DNA from: SHLQ01 sp964494395
GTDB taxonomy: Bacteria; Actinomycetota; Acidimicrobiia; Acidimicrobiales; SHLQ01
DNA: 55,643 bases
Direction: 5' to 3'
Assembly: GCA_964494395.1 (NCBI GenBank)
Contig: CAZBTI010000004.1
Location: forward strand, 1 to 55,643
Shown here: one piece after another, positions 17,280-24,873 of the stretch
Layout of the letters: the number at the start of each line of letters is the position of its first letter
Numbering within the stretch: position 1 is the stretch's first letter
The notes under the pieces: model-generated
The model's database searches: none
What the model was told of the DNA's origin: nothing
Seen by the model: the letters and a program-made list of their open reading frames with translations, nothing else
Position numbers and translations under genes: made by a program

Positions 17280-18592
17280 GCGTGAAGCGGACCCGCTTGG
17301 TCGCCGATGCAGTGATCCCGGCCGACGGCACCGACGCAGTCATCTTTGACGCAGCTATCGACATCGACGCCGATGGCCGAATTGAATCGGTGAGCCCGGT
17401 CAATGAACTTAGTGACGCCGACTTTGACGGGAAAGTGCACGCGGTGGGTGGCTTGTTGATGCCGGGCCTCGTCAACGCGCATGCCCATACCCCGATGATC
17501 CTTCTTCGCTCGGCGGGCGACGGTCTACCCCTCGAGCAGTGGCTCACCGAAGCGGTGTGGCCGCGCGAGGGAAAGCTCAAGAATGACGCCGTGCATTGGG
17601 GTCAGACCCTCGGGTCGATCGAGATGCTGCGGGCTGGGGTCACGACGACGATCGAGAACTACGGCTTCGAAGAGGTCATTCTCGATGCTGGCCTAGCCGT
17701 TGGTCAGCGCGTGGTCATGGCAACGGGCATCTTGTCCGTCTTCTTTCCCGAGGACGATCGCTACTCGAAACGAGTTCAAGGCTTGGCCGACTTCTTCGAT
17801 GCTCGACACGACCCCGACGCACGCGCCTACGCCGCGTTTGGCCCGCATTCGGTGCACGACCATGGGCCGGACCGGCTCGTCGAGTTGGCGACAGCAGCCG
17901 CTGATCGCGATGCCCTGATCACGCTTCATCTCGAAGAGACCGAGGGGGAACGCCAACAGGTGCTCGACAAGTACGGGAAGTCAGCAACGCAGATCCTCAG
18001 CGACAGCGGTGTACTGGAAGGGCGTGTCCTCGCTGCCCATGGCGTTTGGCTCGACGATGCTGACCGGGCGGTGCTGGGGGAAGCGGGCGCTGCGGTGGCG
18101 CACTGCCCACAATCCAACGGAAAGCTGGGCTCGGGCATTGCCGACGTGCCGGCGATGCTCGACGCTGGGATCACCGTTGGGCTGGGCACCGACGGGCCCG
18201 CGTCCAACGACAGCCTCAGCCTCTGGGACGAACTCCGGTTGGCGCCGCTCTTTGCGCGGGCTCGCTCTTCGAACCCTGAAGCACTCGATGCAGCGACGGC
18301 GTTGGATCTGGCAACCCGCCAGGGTGCGCGGGCGATAGGGCTCGACGATGTTGGCGAACTTCGGGCCGGGAAATGGGCGGACATCATCCGAATCGACCTC
18401 GACCAGCCGGCGTTCCAGCCAGGACTTCCGGGCGAACTCTTCAACCATGTGGTGTGGGCTGCATCGGCCGAACACGTCACCGACGTATGGGTAGCCGGCG
18501 AGCAGGTAGTCGAGGCAGGGGAGTGCACCAAAGTCGACCGGCAAGAGGCACAGCGAGAAGTCTCTCAAAGGGCAAAAGCACTGTTAGCCTAA
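17276..18592 (+). CDS. mtaD: 5-methylthioadenosine / S-adenosylhomocysteine deaminase
   Basis: Amidohydrolase of 438 residues. The N-terminal sandwich leads to the metal motif H69-x-H71 (NAHAHTPM), then FGPHSVHD, a LEE segment, AAHGVWL and the GTDGPASND metal/catalytic Asp. This set matches MTA/SAH deaminases, which turn MTA into methylthioinosine and SAH into S-inosylhomocysteine. GTG 17276 overlaps the phosphorylase stop by four bases (GTGA), so the two are translationally coupled and likely sequential. Confidence 0.88.
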   Translation: MSVKRTRLVADAVIPADGTDAVIFDAAIDIDADGRIESVSPVNELSDADFDGKVHAVGGLLMPGLVNAHAHTPMILLRSAGDGLPLEQWLTEAVWPREGKLKNDAVHWGQTLGSIEMLRAGVTTTIENYGFEEVILDAGLAVGQRVVMATGILSVFFPEDDRYSKRVQGLADFFDARHDPDARAYAAFGPHSVHDHGPDRLVELATAAADRDALITLHLEETEGERQQVLDKYGKSATQILSDSGVLEGRVLAAHGVWLDDADRAVLGEAGAAVAHCPQSNGKLGSGIADVPAMLDAGITVGLGTDGPASNDSLSLWDELRLAPLFARARSSNPEALDAATALDLATRQGARAIGLDDVGELRAGKWADIIRIDLDQPAFQPGLPGELFNHVVWAASAEHVTDVWVAGEQVVEAGECTKVDRQEAQREVSQRAKALLA

Positions 18593-18680
18593 CCTCGTCC
18601 ACAAATGTGGGCGTCCGCTCTATCGTTCGTGGCCATTGGTTGCGGCGGCAAGGGCTGGGTCCGATACCCAAGGAAAACAC

Positions 18681-18962
18681 ATGGATTCTGTACTCCCACC
18701 AAAAGACGACACGATGGCGGGTGTTCGCAAGGCCTTTGGGCTTTCCGACACCGACACGGGTTCACCCGAGGTGCAGATTGCGCTGCTCACCGCACGCATC
18801 AGCCACCTCACCGAACACCTGAAGGTCCACAAGAAGGACCACCACAGTCGTCGAGGGCTCCTGATGCTGGTTGGTCAGCGTCGCCGTCTGCTCGATTACG
18901 TCGCCGATAACGACGTCGAGCGGTATCGCGAACTGATTGCACATCTAGGAATTCGCCGGTAG
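18681..18962 (+). CDS. rpsO: 30S ribosomal protein S15
   Basis: 93-residue S15 with the hallmark DTGSPEVQIALLTARI, KDHHSRRGLLMLVGQRRRLL and ending LGIRR. It binds 16S rRNA early in 30S assembly. AAGGA at 18670-18674 sets ATG 18681; upstream in-frame codons lack a start with a binding site. pnp follows, the usual pairing. Confidence 0.98.
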   Translation: MDSVLPPKDDTMAGVRKAFGLSDTDTGSPEVQIALLTARISHLTEHLKVHKKDHHSRRGLLMLVGQRRRLLDYVADNDVERYRELIAHLGIRR

Positions 18963-18972
18963 GTGACAGAAG

Positions 18973-18994
18973 CGAGCGGCCCAGCGGCCGCTCG
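18973..18994 (+). terminator. Hairpin after rpsO
   Basis: A perfect 9-bp stem (CGAGCGGCC / GGCCGCTCG) with a 4-nt CAGC loop begins 10 bases after the rpsO stop. There is no U-run after it, so it may be an attenuator or an mRNA-stabilising/processing hairpin rather than a strong terminator. Confidence 0.5.
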
Positions 18995-19090
18995 TCTTCG
19001 CGTTTGGGGAAACGTTCCTCAGATCCGATCGACTTGTGTCGAACTTGTAAGTAGCGGATTCGCGTTTCAGATACGTCTGAGCGATCCACC

Positions 19091-19203
19091 CACCAGCCAA
19101 CGCTGGTGAGGACAGCTCACGGGCAGTCCAGCAGAAGCGAGCCGAAGGTCGGCTCGACAGTCCGGCAAGGTGCCGGGCCATACAACCCGAGACTTTCTCG
19201 GGT
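19091..19203 (+). ncRNA. Structured pnp leader, candidate Actino-pnp RNA
   Basis: Four consecutive perfect hairpins lie just before pnp: 19091-19108 (7-bp stem, loop CAAC), 19138-19156 (8-bp, loop AGG), 19162-19176 (6-bp, loop AGG) and 19185-19203 (8-bp, loop CTT). GGAC/GTCC (19110-19113 with 19126-19129) can add another helix. The pnp binding site AAGGAG (19205-19210) lies right after the last one. Position and style fit the known Actino-pnp motif of actinobacterial pnp leaders, thought to serve feedback control by PNPase; family membership was not tested by a covariance model. Confidence 0.55.
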
Positions 19204-19220
19204 GAAGGAGAAGCCAATTC

Positions 19221-21656
19221 ATGGCTGAGAAACATTCCGTCAGCGATGCCGTTATGGGCGCGCCTGACAAGATTATGTCGTTCGAAACGGGCCAGCTTGC
19301 TGGTCTTGCCGACGGCGCAGTGTTAGCCCAGTTGGGCAACACGATGGTCCTCGTGACCGCAACATCAAGCGATAAGCCACGCGATGGCGCAAGCTTTTTC
19401 CCACTGACTGTCGACATGGAAGAGCGCAGCTACGCAGCTGGCAAGATCCCCGGATCGTTCTTCCGTCGTGAAGGCCGTGCCAGCGAAGCCGCAATCCTCG
19501 TCGATCGTTTGACCGATCGTCCCTTGCGTCCAAACTTCCCAGACGGTTTCCGCAACGACGTGCACATCGTCGGCACCATCTTCGGCGCCGACATGGAAAA
19601 CCCGTACGACGTCCTTGCAATCAACGCAGCTTCGGCGGCGCTGATCATTTCCCGTATTCCTTTCGAATCACCGGTCGGTGCAGTACGAATTGCGTACACC
19701 GTCGAGGGCGAATGGATTCCGCATCCGACCTACCAAGAGAGTGCCGAGAGCACCTTCGAAATGGTTGTGGCTGGACGCCTTCTCGACGATGACGATGTCG
19801 CCGTCATGATGGTTGAAGCCGGTGGAACCGACAAGACCTGGGGCGTTCACGTCGCTGGCGGTCCAGTTGTCGACGAAGGCACCTTGGCAGAAGGCCTCGA
19901 CGCATCGAAGAAGTGGATTCGCCAAGCCATCGAGCTTCAAGAATCACTGCTCGAAAAGGTCGGCGCGAAAGAGAAGATGACCTTCCCCGTTCTCGGCGAC
20001 TACAGCCCAGAGCTGCTCGCCGCTGTCGAGACCGGCTTCGGCGCCAAGATCGCTGCGACCCAGACCATTGCCGACAAGATGGAACGCCAGAGTGCCGAAA
20101 GCGCACTCAAGGACGAAGTCAAAGAAGCTCTCGCCGAGCAGTTCGCTGACGAAGCAGGAGCCATTGGCCAAGCATTCCAGTCGATCAAGAAGGCCGCAGT
20201 ACGTAAGCGCATCGTCGAAGAAGGCATGCGCATCGATGGTCGCAAGACCGATGAACTACGCCAGGTCTCCTCTGAGGTCGACCTCATCCCTACCGCGCAC
20301 GGCTCGGGCTTGTTCCAGCGTGGCGACACTCAGGTCATGAACATCACGACCTTGGGCATGGGACGCATGGACCAAATGATCGACGGTATCGACCCAATCG
20401 ATCGCAAGCGTTACATGCACCACTACAACTTTCCACCATTTAGCACGGGCGAGCCCGGCTTCATGCGTGGACCAAAGCGTCGCGAGATCGGCCACGGAGC
20501 GCTCGCAGAGCGTGCGGTGTTCCCGGTCATCCCATCGATCGAAGAATTCCCGTACACCCTTCGTCTCGTCTCCGAGGTTCTTGCATCGAACGGTTCGTCG
20601 TCAATGGCGTCGGTCTGTTCTTCAAGCCTTTCGCTGATGGACGCAGGCGTTCCAATCAAGGCACCCGTTGCTGGTATTGCAATGGGACTCGTCAAGATGG
20701 ACGACAAGTACATCACTCTCACCGACATCCTCGGTGCTGAAGATGCCATGGGCGACATGGACTTCAAGGTCACCGGCACCGCAGACTTTGTGACCGCACT
20801 CCAGCTCGACACCAAGATCGACGGCATCCCCGCCGACGTTCTGTCGGGTGCGCTGAACCAGGCCAAGGCTGCTCGTCTCTCAATTCTTGCCAACATGAAG
20901 GAAGCAATTCCTGCACCGCGTGACGAGGTTGGACCGACCGCTCCAAAGATCGTTTCCTTCGAAATCCCGATCGACAAGATCGGCGAGGTCATTGGACCGA
21001 AGGGCAAGGTCATCAACGCCATCCAGGCCGAGACCGGCGCAGTCATTTCTGTCGACGACGACGGCATGGTCGGCGTTGTGTCAGTTGCATCCTCTGACAA
21101 GGCAGTCGTCGAAGAGGGCGAGCGTCAGATCCGCCTCATCCTCGACCCTCCAACCGCTGAGGTTGGCGAGGTCTACCAGGGCAAGGTCGTGAACATCACC
21201 AAGTTCGGTGCGTTCGTGAACATCCTTCCTGGACGCGACGGACTCGTGCACATCAGCAAGCTCGGTGGCGGCAAGCGCATCGACAAGGTTGAAGACGTTG
21301 TCTCTCTTGGAGACGACATCGAAGTCAAGGTCGAAGACATCGATCCGAACGGCAAGATCTCGTTGCGCCCAACCGCTGATGGCGGCGGCGACGATGACTC
21401 GTCGGGCGGTTCCGGTGGCGGAGGCTCACGTGACCGTGGTGGAGATCGCGGCGGAGACCGTGGTGGCCGCTCCGGCGGTGGCCGTGACGGTGGTGGCCGT
21501 GACGGCGGCTCCAGCGATCGTGGTGGAAGCTCGAAGTCTGACGACCGTGAGGTTGCCTCCTTCGAGGAGAGCTTCGATGCTTCCCTCGCCGAGGACCTCG
21601 GCGACTTGGGTCCTGCACCCAAGACGAACCGCGGCGGCCGAGGCCGGCGTCGTTAG
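19221..21656 (+). CDS. pnp: Polyribonucleotide nucleotidyltransferase (PNPase)
   Basis: 811 residues: two RNase PH domains with a helical linker between (1-570), a KH domain (about 580-640, IGPKGKVINAIQAETG) and an S1 domain (about 648-716, GKVVNITKFGAFVNI). Phosphorolytic 3'-5' RNA decay, tail synthesis. AAGGAG at 19205 precedes ATG 19221. The ~95-residue tail is Gly/Arg/Asp-rich with RGGDRGG-like repeats and a basic end; such tails are common in actinobacterial PNPases. Confidence 0.98.
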   Translation: MAEKHSVSDAVMGAPDKIMSFETGQLAGLADGAVLAQLGNTMVLVTATSSDKPRDGASFFPLTVDMEERSYAAGKIPGSFFRREGRASEAAILVDRLTDRPLRPNFPDGFRNDVHIVGTIFGADMENPYDVLAINAASAALIISRIPFESPVGAVRIAYTVEGEWIPHPTYQESAESTFEMVVAGRLLDDDDVAVMMVEAGGTDKTWGVHVAGGPVVDEGTLAEGLDASKKWIRQAIELQESLLEKVGAKEKMTFPVLGDYSPELLAAVETGFGAKIAATQTIADKMERQSAESALKDEVKEALAEQFADEAGAIGQAFQSIKKAAVRKRIVEEGMRIDGRKTDELRQVSSEVDLIPTAHGSGLFQRGDTQVMNITTLGMGRMDQMIDGIDPIDRKRYMHHYNFPPFSTGEPGFMRGPKRREIGHGALAERAVFPVIPSIEEFPYTLRLVSEVLASNGSSSMASVCSSSLSLMDAGVPIKAPVAGIAMGLVKMDDKYITLTDILGAEDAMGDMDFKVTGTADFVTALQLDTKIDGIPADVLSGALNQAKAARLSILANMKEAIPAPRDEVGPTAPKIVSFEIPIDKIGEVIGPKGKVINAIQAETGAVISVDDDGMVGVVSVASSDKAVVEEGERQIRLILDPPTAEVGEVYQGKVVNITKFGAFVNILPGRDGLVHISKLGGGKRIDKVEDVVSLGDDIEVKVEDIDPNGKISLRPTADGGGDDDSSGGSGGGGSRDRGGDRGGDRGGRSGGGRDGGGRDGGSSDRGGSSKSDDREVASFEESFDASLAEDLGDLGPAPKTNRGGRGRRR

Positions 21657-21731
21657 CGTATTGCCTCAGCCCTAGCGGGCTTCGGCAAACTCGAGTTCTC
21701 GCCTAGCGGCTCGAACTCCCAATCGTTCCAG

Positions 21732-21772
21732 AGAGGGCTCCCGAATGTTCGGGGGCCCTCTTCTGCGTTTTT
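21732..21772 (+). terminator. Intrinsic terminator of pnp
   Basis: AGAGGGC (21732-21738) pairs with GCCCTCT (21755-21761), with CCCGAA/TTCGGG as the inner stem. A T-rich stretch with TTTTT (21768-21772) follows. A weaker GAGTTC/GAACTC stem lies just before it. Confidence 0.8.
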
Positions 21773-21777
21773 CGATG

Positions 21778-22080
21778 CGAGATCTCCCCGCGCTGGTCGT
21801 GCACATCAACTTCCCACTCGTCGACCTGACTTCGGAGAACGGGCCCATCAGGCAGATCCCAGGCAGCCATCGATCGCGATCGCCCATCCCGTCGTTGGCG
21901 AATGAGCCAGAGTGGATGCGTCTCAGCACCGTATGTCCGCTACCCGCCGGCTCGGCGATTATTCGTGACGCGAGGTGCTGGCACGGCGGAACTCCCAACC
22001 TGTCTCGAATGGTTCGAGCAATGCCAAACATTGAGTACATGGCTCCGTCGCTGTCAGTCTCTGCGAGCGTGGACCGATAG
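21778..22080 (+). pseudogene. PhyH (phytanoyl-CoA dioxygenase) C-terminal remnant
   Basis: The reading frame encodes only the last ~100 residues of a PhyH-type Fe(II)/2-oxoglutarate dioxygenase: VVHINFPLVDL, NGPIRQIPGSH, then WHGGTPN with the distal iron His, and an Arg of the 2-oxoglutarate site. The first iron ligands (HxD) are missing. The nominal ATG (21745) lies inside the pnp terminator, so it has no plausible promoter. The end overlaps the convergent cupin gene by 27 bp. I read it as a gene fragment left by deletion. Confidence 0.65.
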
Positions 22081-22440
22081 GTAAGTCAGTCTTGAGGTGG
22101 CGGTGATCTGCCGCTCGCAGCCACGGGGGATGAGCGCGAGGACATCGGTGGCGAGTGTGCTTTCGGCTCCGTCGATGGTTAGCTGGCCCGTTCCAGACAT
22201 GCCGATGATCAGCACGTCGACTTCGTCGTTGACATGACTGCCCATAACCTCCCCGCTTTCGAGAACAGCCAGGTTGCATCGGAGTTGTTCGCTCGACGCG
22301 CTGTAGACGACTCCGCTCGGACCGGACAGGGAAAGCGATCCGACGCTTTCGATCAGTGGGGTCGAGGGGTCGCACACTCGATTGATCGAAAGTGGTCCGT
22401 CTTGGGCCTGGGTAACTGGGAGCTTGGGTGTGTTTGTCAT
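22054..22440 (-). CDS. Small cupin-domain protein
   Basis: 128 residues forming one cupin barrel: LESGEVMGSHVNDEVDVLIIGMSG (motif 1-like, one His) and LALIPRGCERQI (motif 2-like). Only part of the usual His/Glu metal set is present, so metal binding is doubtful. Small stand-alone cupins act as sensors or as isomerase/oxygenase-like enzymes; no role can be assigned. It lies in a decayed stretch, yet its frame is intact. Confidence 0.6.
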   Translation of the reverse strand: MTNTPKLPVTQAQDGPLSINRVCDPSTPLIESVGSLSLSGPSGVVYSASSEQLRCNLAVLESGEVMGSHVNDEVDVLIIGMSGTGQLTIDGAESTLATDVLALIPRGCERQITATSRLTYLSVHARRD

Positions 22441-22532
22441 GCGAGCAAAGCGAACTGGAGAGAGGACGCCCCAAAGATGGGGACGAGAAGCAGAACGGTG
22501 AGGGCAGGTTACGCCGGGCGTTCCGCACAGAG

Positions 22533-22670
22533 CTACTCAGTAGGGCCGGTGTCGACGGCGGTGAGGTCGATGACTGGTGGAGGGTCGTCCACTGCTTGGC
22601 CTCCTCCAGCGGTCAAAACCAAAGCAACCGTGAGCAGCACGCCAGCTGTTCTCTTGCTGATTCTTCTCAT
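22533..22670 (-). CDS. Possible 45-residue secreted peptide
   Basis: A short frame starting at ATG 22670: basic N-terminus (MRRISKRT), hydrophobic core (GVLLTVALVLTA), possible signal-peptidase site before AVDDPPP, and an acidic C-terminus. It resembles a small exported protein. There is no clear ribosome binding site and the surroundings are decayed, so it may be chance or a remnant. Confidence 0.3.
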   Translation of the reverse strand: MRRISKRTAGVLLTVALVLTAGGGQAVDDPPPVIDLTAVDTGPTE

Positions 22671-22814
22671 GACGCGGTATCGACGTCTTGAGGTGCCCAC
22701 TTGACTAAAGAGGTCGTTTCTAGGGCACTTCGCTAGTGAGCGCCGACTCGCTCAGACAACTAACGATCGCCGGTGCGACGTGGATCAGTTCGTCGTTGGT
22801 CAACGCCGCACCTA

Positions 22815-22931
22815 CCGCATCTCGCCGAACTGACGGTCGAGCATGTGTTGCGGCCCGGTTATTCATTCTCCGACGAGTTTGAATTTGGACTCGATCTGAT
22901 CCTCGACGGCCTCGAGCAGCGGCTCGAATAG
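22815..22931 (+). pseudogene. TetR-family regulator C-terminal remnant
   Basis: The frame ending at TAG 22929-22931 reads HLAELTVEHVLRPGY and then FEFGLDLILDGLEQRLE, the characteristic end of many actinobacterial TetR regulators. No DNA-binding domain precedes it. In-frame stops and frame shifts lie upstream (about 22750-22810). This is the last ~40 residues of a lost gene. Confidence 0.55.
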
Positions 22932-22938
22932 TTCCCGA

Positions 22939-23421
22939 TTACTCGGCGCGTTGGAGTTCGGCGTGCAGGTGGTGGGTGAGTGGCTCACCGACGGCCGCCA
23001 TTGAAACGTCGTAGCTCAACGTGTCGGCATCGACGCTGTAGCTTCGTGTCGTCGCTGTCACGCTCTTGGCCGTCGCCGTGCCAAGAACCTGCACCGACGT
23101 GAGGTCCATCGAGGAACCTGAGACCGTTCCTTCCAGGGATTCGACAATCCCGCTCGGGATCGAAAGCACGAACTCGACTCGATCGATTCCGATCGGGCGG
23201 ATATATCCGCTTTCGGTGTGCAGCGGAGTGCCGTTCGGGTATTTGGTCTTCTGAACGAAGGTGAGAAAGGACTTCCCAACGTGGCCAAACACGGTCTCTT
23301 CGGTGTACTCGAAGTCATCGATCGTCGGGTAGCTGCCGGTGCCCTTGCCTCGCCATGTGCCGAGCAAAAACGAAAGGTGGGCAATCTCTGGGGCGAGCGA
23401 AGGACCGGTGGCGTTGGACAT
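22939..23421 (-). CDS. Nitrobindin-like heme-binding beta-barrel protein
   Basis: 160 residues of the FABP-like/THAP4 heme-binding family (DUF1794). The N-terminal LLGTWRGKGTGSYP is the GxWxGxG signature; EETVFGHVGKSFLTFVQKT follows. The C-terminal LTHHLHAEL holds the candidate proximal His. Members bind ferric heme and react with NO or peroxynitrite in the cytoplasm. Start ATG 23421; an upstream CATAAT box 5 nt away hints at leaderless transcription. Confidence 0.85.
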   Translation of the reverse strand: MSNATGPSLAPEIAHLSFLLGTWRGKGTGSYPTIDDFEYTEETVFGHVGKSFLTFVQKTKYPNGTPLHTESGYIRPIGIDRVEFVLSIPSGIVESLEGTVSGSSMDLTSVQVLGTATAKSVTATTRSYSVDADTLSYDVSMAAVGEPLTHHLHAELQRAE

Positions 23422-23426
23422 GTCTC

Positions 23427-23432
23427 ATTATG
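23427..23432 (-). promoter_or_regulatory. Possible -10 box (CATAAT) of the nitrobindin gene
   Basis: On the minus strand CATAAT ends 5 nt before ATG 23421; one mismatch to TATAAT and slightly close spacing. Confidence 0.35.
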
Positions 23433-23542
23433 GTCGATCACCGGCTGCTCCTGATCGGAATCTTTCCTCTAGTTGAAGGCGGGCGTGGGAACGCCAACGT
23501 CAACCCAGTCTCCGCAGCTAGGGGCTTTCTAACGGCGGGAGA

Positions 23543-23548
23543 TACGAT
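23543..23548 (+). promoter_or_regulatory. -10 box (TACGAT) of the M16 peptidase gene
   Basis: TACGAT lies 11 nt before ATG 23560, implying a leader of only a few bases. Confidence 0.45.
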
Positions 23549-23559
23549 TATTTGCCGGT

Positions 23560-24807
23560 ATGAACAACGGCATTGAACAGACCACGCTCGACAATGGGCT
23601 CCGTATCGTGACCGAGCACATGGCTTCCTCTCGGAGCGCATCGATCGGCGTGTGGGTTGCTGTTGGTTCTCGCGACGAAAGCCCAGAACGCTCCGGAGCA
23701 TCACACTTTCTCGAGCACCTGCTGTTCAAAGGAACCGACGGTCGGTCGGCTCGCTCCGTTGCCGAAGCCGTCGATCGTGTGGGCGGCGATATGAACGCGT
23801 TTACTTCCCGCGAGCACACAGCGTTCTACGCTCGGGTACCCGCAACATCTCAGGAGATGGCTGCCGATCTGCTCTTCGATGTATTGGCAAACCCAGCGTT
23901 GCGCCCCGTCGACGTCGATGCCGAACGCCTCGTCATCACCGAAGAACTCATCGCCGCGTACGACACACCAGATGACGTCGTCTTCATCTCTCTGTACGAC
24001 GCGCTGTTCGACGGCCATCCCCTCGCACGCGAAGTGCTGGGTTCCGCCACCACTATCGAGGCAATGACGTCGGACCATATTCGGAGCTTCCATAACGAGT
24101 GGTACACGCCAGCGAACTTGGTGATCTCGGCGGCGGGCGACGTCGATCATGACCTGCTGGTCAAGCGAGCCGAAACTCACTTCATGGCCGTCGACCCAGG
24201 CCAGCCACCAAAGCGGGAAGCTGCTACCGCTGTTCAGCCGAAAATGGTTTCTACTGAACGTCCGGTCGAACAATTGCACGTCGCCCTCGGGTGGCGCTCG
24301 ATCAGCCACGGCGAAGATCGGCGATACGAGCTTGCGCTAGCAAACCAAATTCTGGGCGGGTCACCATCGTCGCGGCTCTTCCAGAGCATCCGCGAAGAAC
24401 GTGCGCTTGCGTACACGGTGTTCTCACAAACGTCGGGCTACGTCGACGCCGGGTCGGCCAGCCTGTACGCCGCTACGTCAGCGGCTCGTGGCCCCGAACT
24501 ACTCACTGGGCTACAAGAGGCGATTGGTGCATTCGTTGCTCACGGAATCACCGGGGCCGAACTTGATCGCGCACGAACCGGTCTCGAGGGCGCCATGGTT
24601 CTGGGTCTCGAAGACGCCGGGTCTCGCATGACCCGCATGGCGACAGGTGTGGCTCTGCGCGGCGAAGTTACACCGATCGATACGTTCCTCGAACGGTTGC
24701 AATCGGTCACCGTCGAGGGGATCAACGAGGTGATCTGCGACGTGTACAGCGTCGACCCGGTGATCTCCGTCGTCGGTCCGGCGGTCGGACTAGAGGCTCT
24801 CCAATAG
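23560..24807 (+). CDS. M16-family zinc metallopeptidase
   Basis: 415 residues. The inverted zinc motif HFLEH is at residues 49-53, and the third ligand Glu129 lies in TEELIAAYDTPDD, spaced as in active M16 enzymes. The second half carries the inactive partner domain with GWRSIS and the R/Y region (SSRLFQSIREERALAYTV). This is the mitochondrial-processing-peptidase-like protein found after pnp and before dapB in many actinobacteria. Here about 1.9 kb of decayed sequence separates it from pnp. Confidence 0.92.
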   Translation: MNNGIEQTTLDNGLRIVTEHMASSRSASIGVWVAVGSRDESPERSGASHFLEHLLFKGTDGRSARSVAEAVDRVGGDMNAFTSREHTAFYARVPATSQEMAADLLFDVLANPALRPVDVDAERLVITEELIAAYDTPDDVVFISLYDALFDGHPLAREVLGSATTIEAMTSDHIRSFHNEWYTPANLVISAAGDVDHDLLVKRAETHFMAVDPGQPPKREAATAVQPKMVSTERPVEQLHVALGWRSISHGEDRRYELALANQILGGSPSSRLFQSIREERALAYTVFSQTSGYVDAGSASLYAATSAARGPELLTGLQEAIGAFVAHGITGAELDRARTGLEGAMVLGLEDAGSRMTRMATGVALRGEVTPIDTFLERLQSVTVEGINEVICDVYSVDPVISVVGPAVGLEALQ

Positions 24808-24860
24808 AGCGAGTCCGCGTTGTCGGCTCTCCCGGTGGGGATTCGGGAGAGCGTTCACAG

Positions 24861-24866
24861 TAGCTT
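24861..24866 (+). promoter_or_regulatory. Leaderless-type -10 box (TAGCTT)
   Basis: TAGCTT ends 7 nt before ATG 24874, which also selects that codon over the upstream in-frame GTG/TTG codons. Confidence 0.5.
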
Positions 24867-24873
24867 CGTGCCT

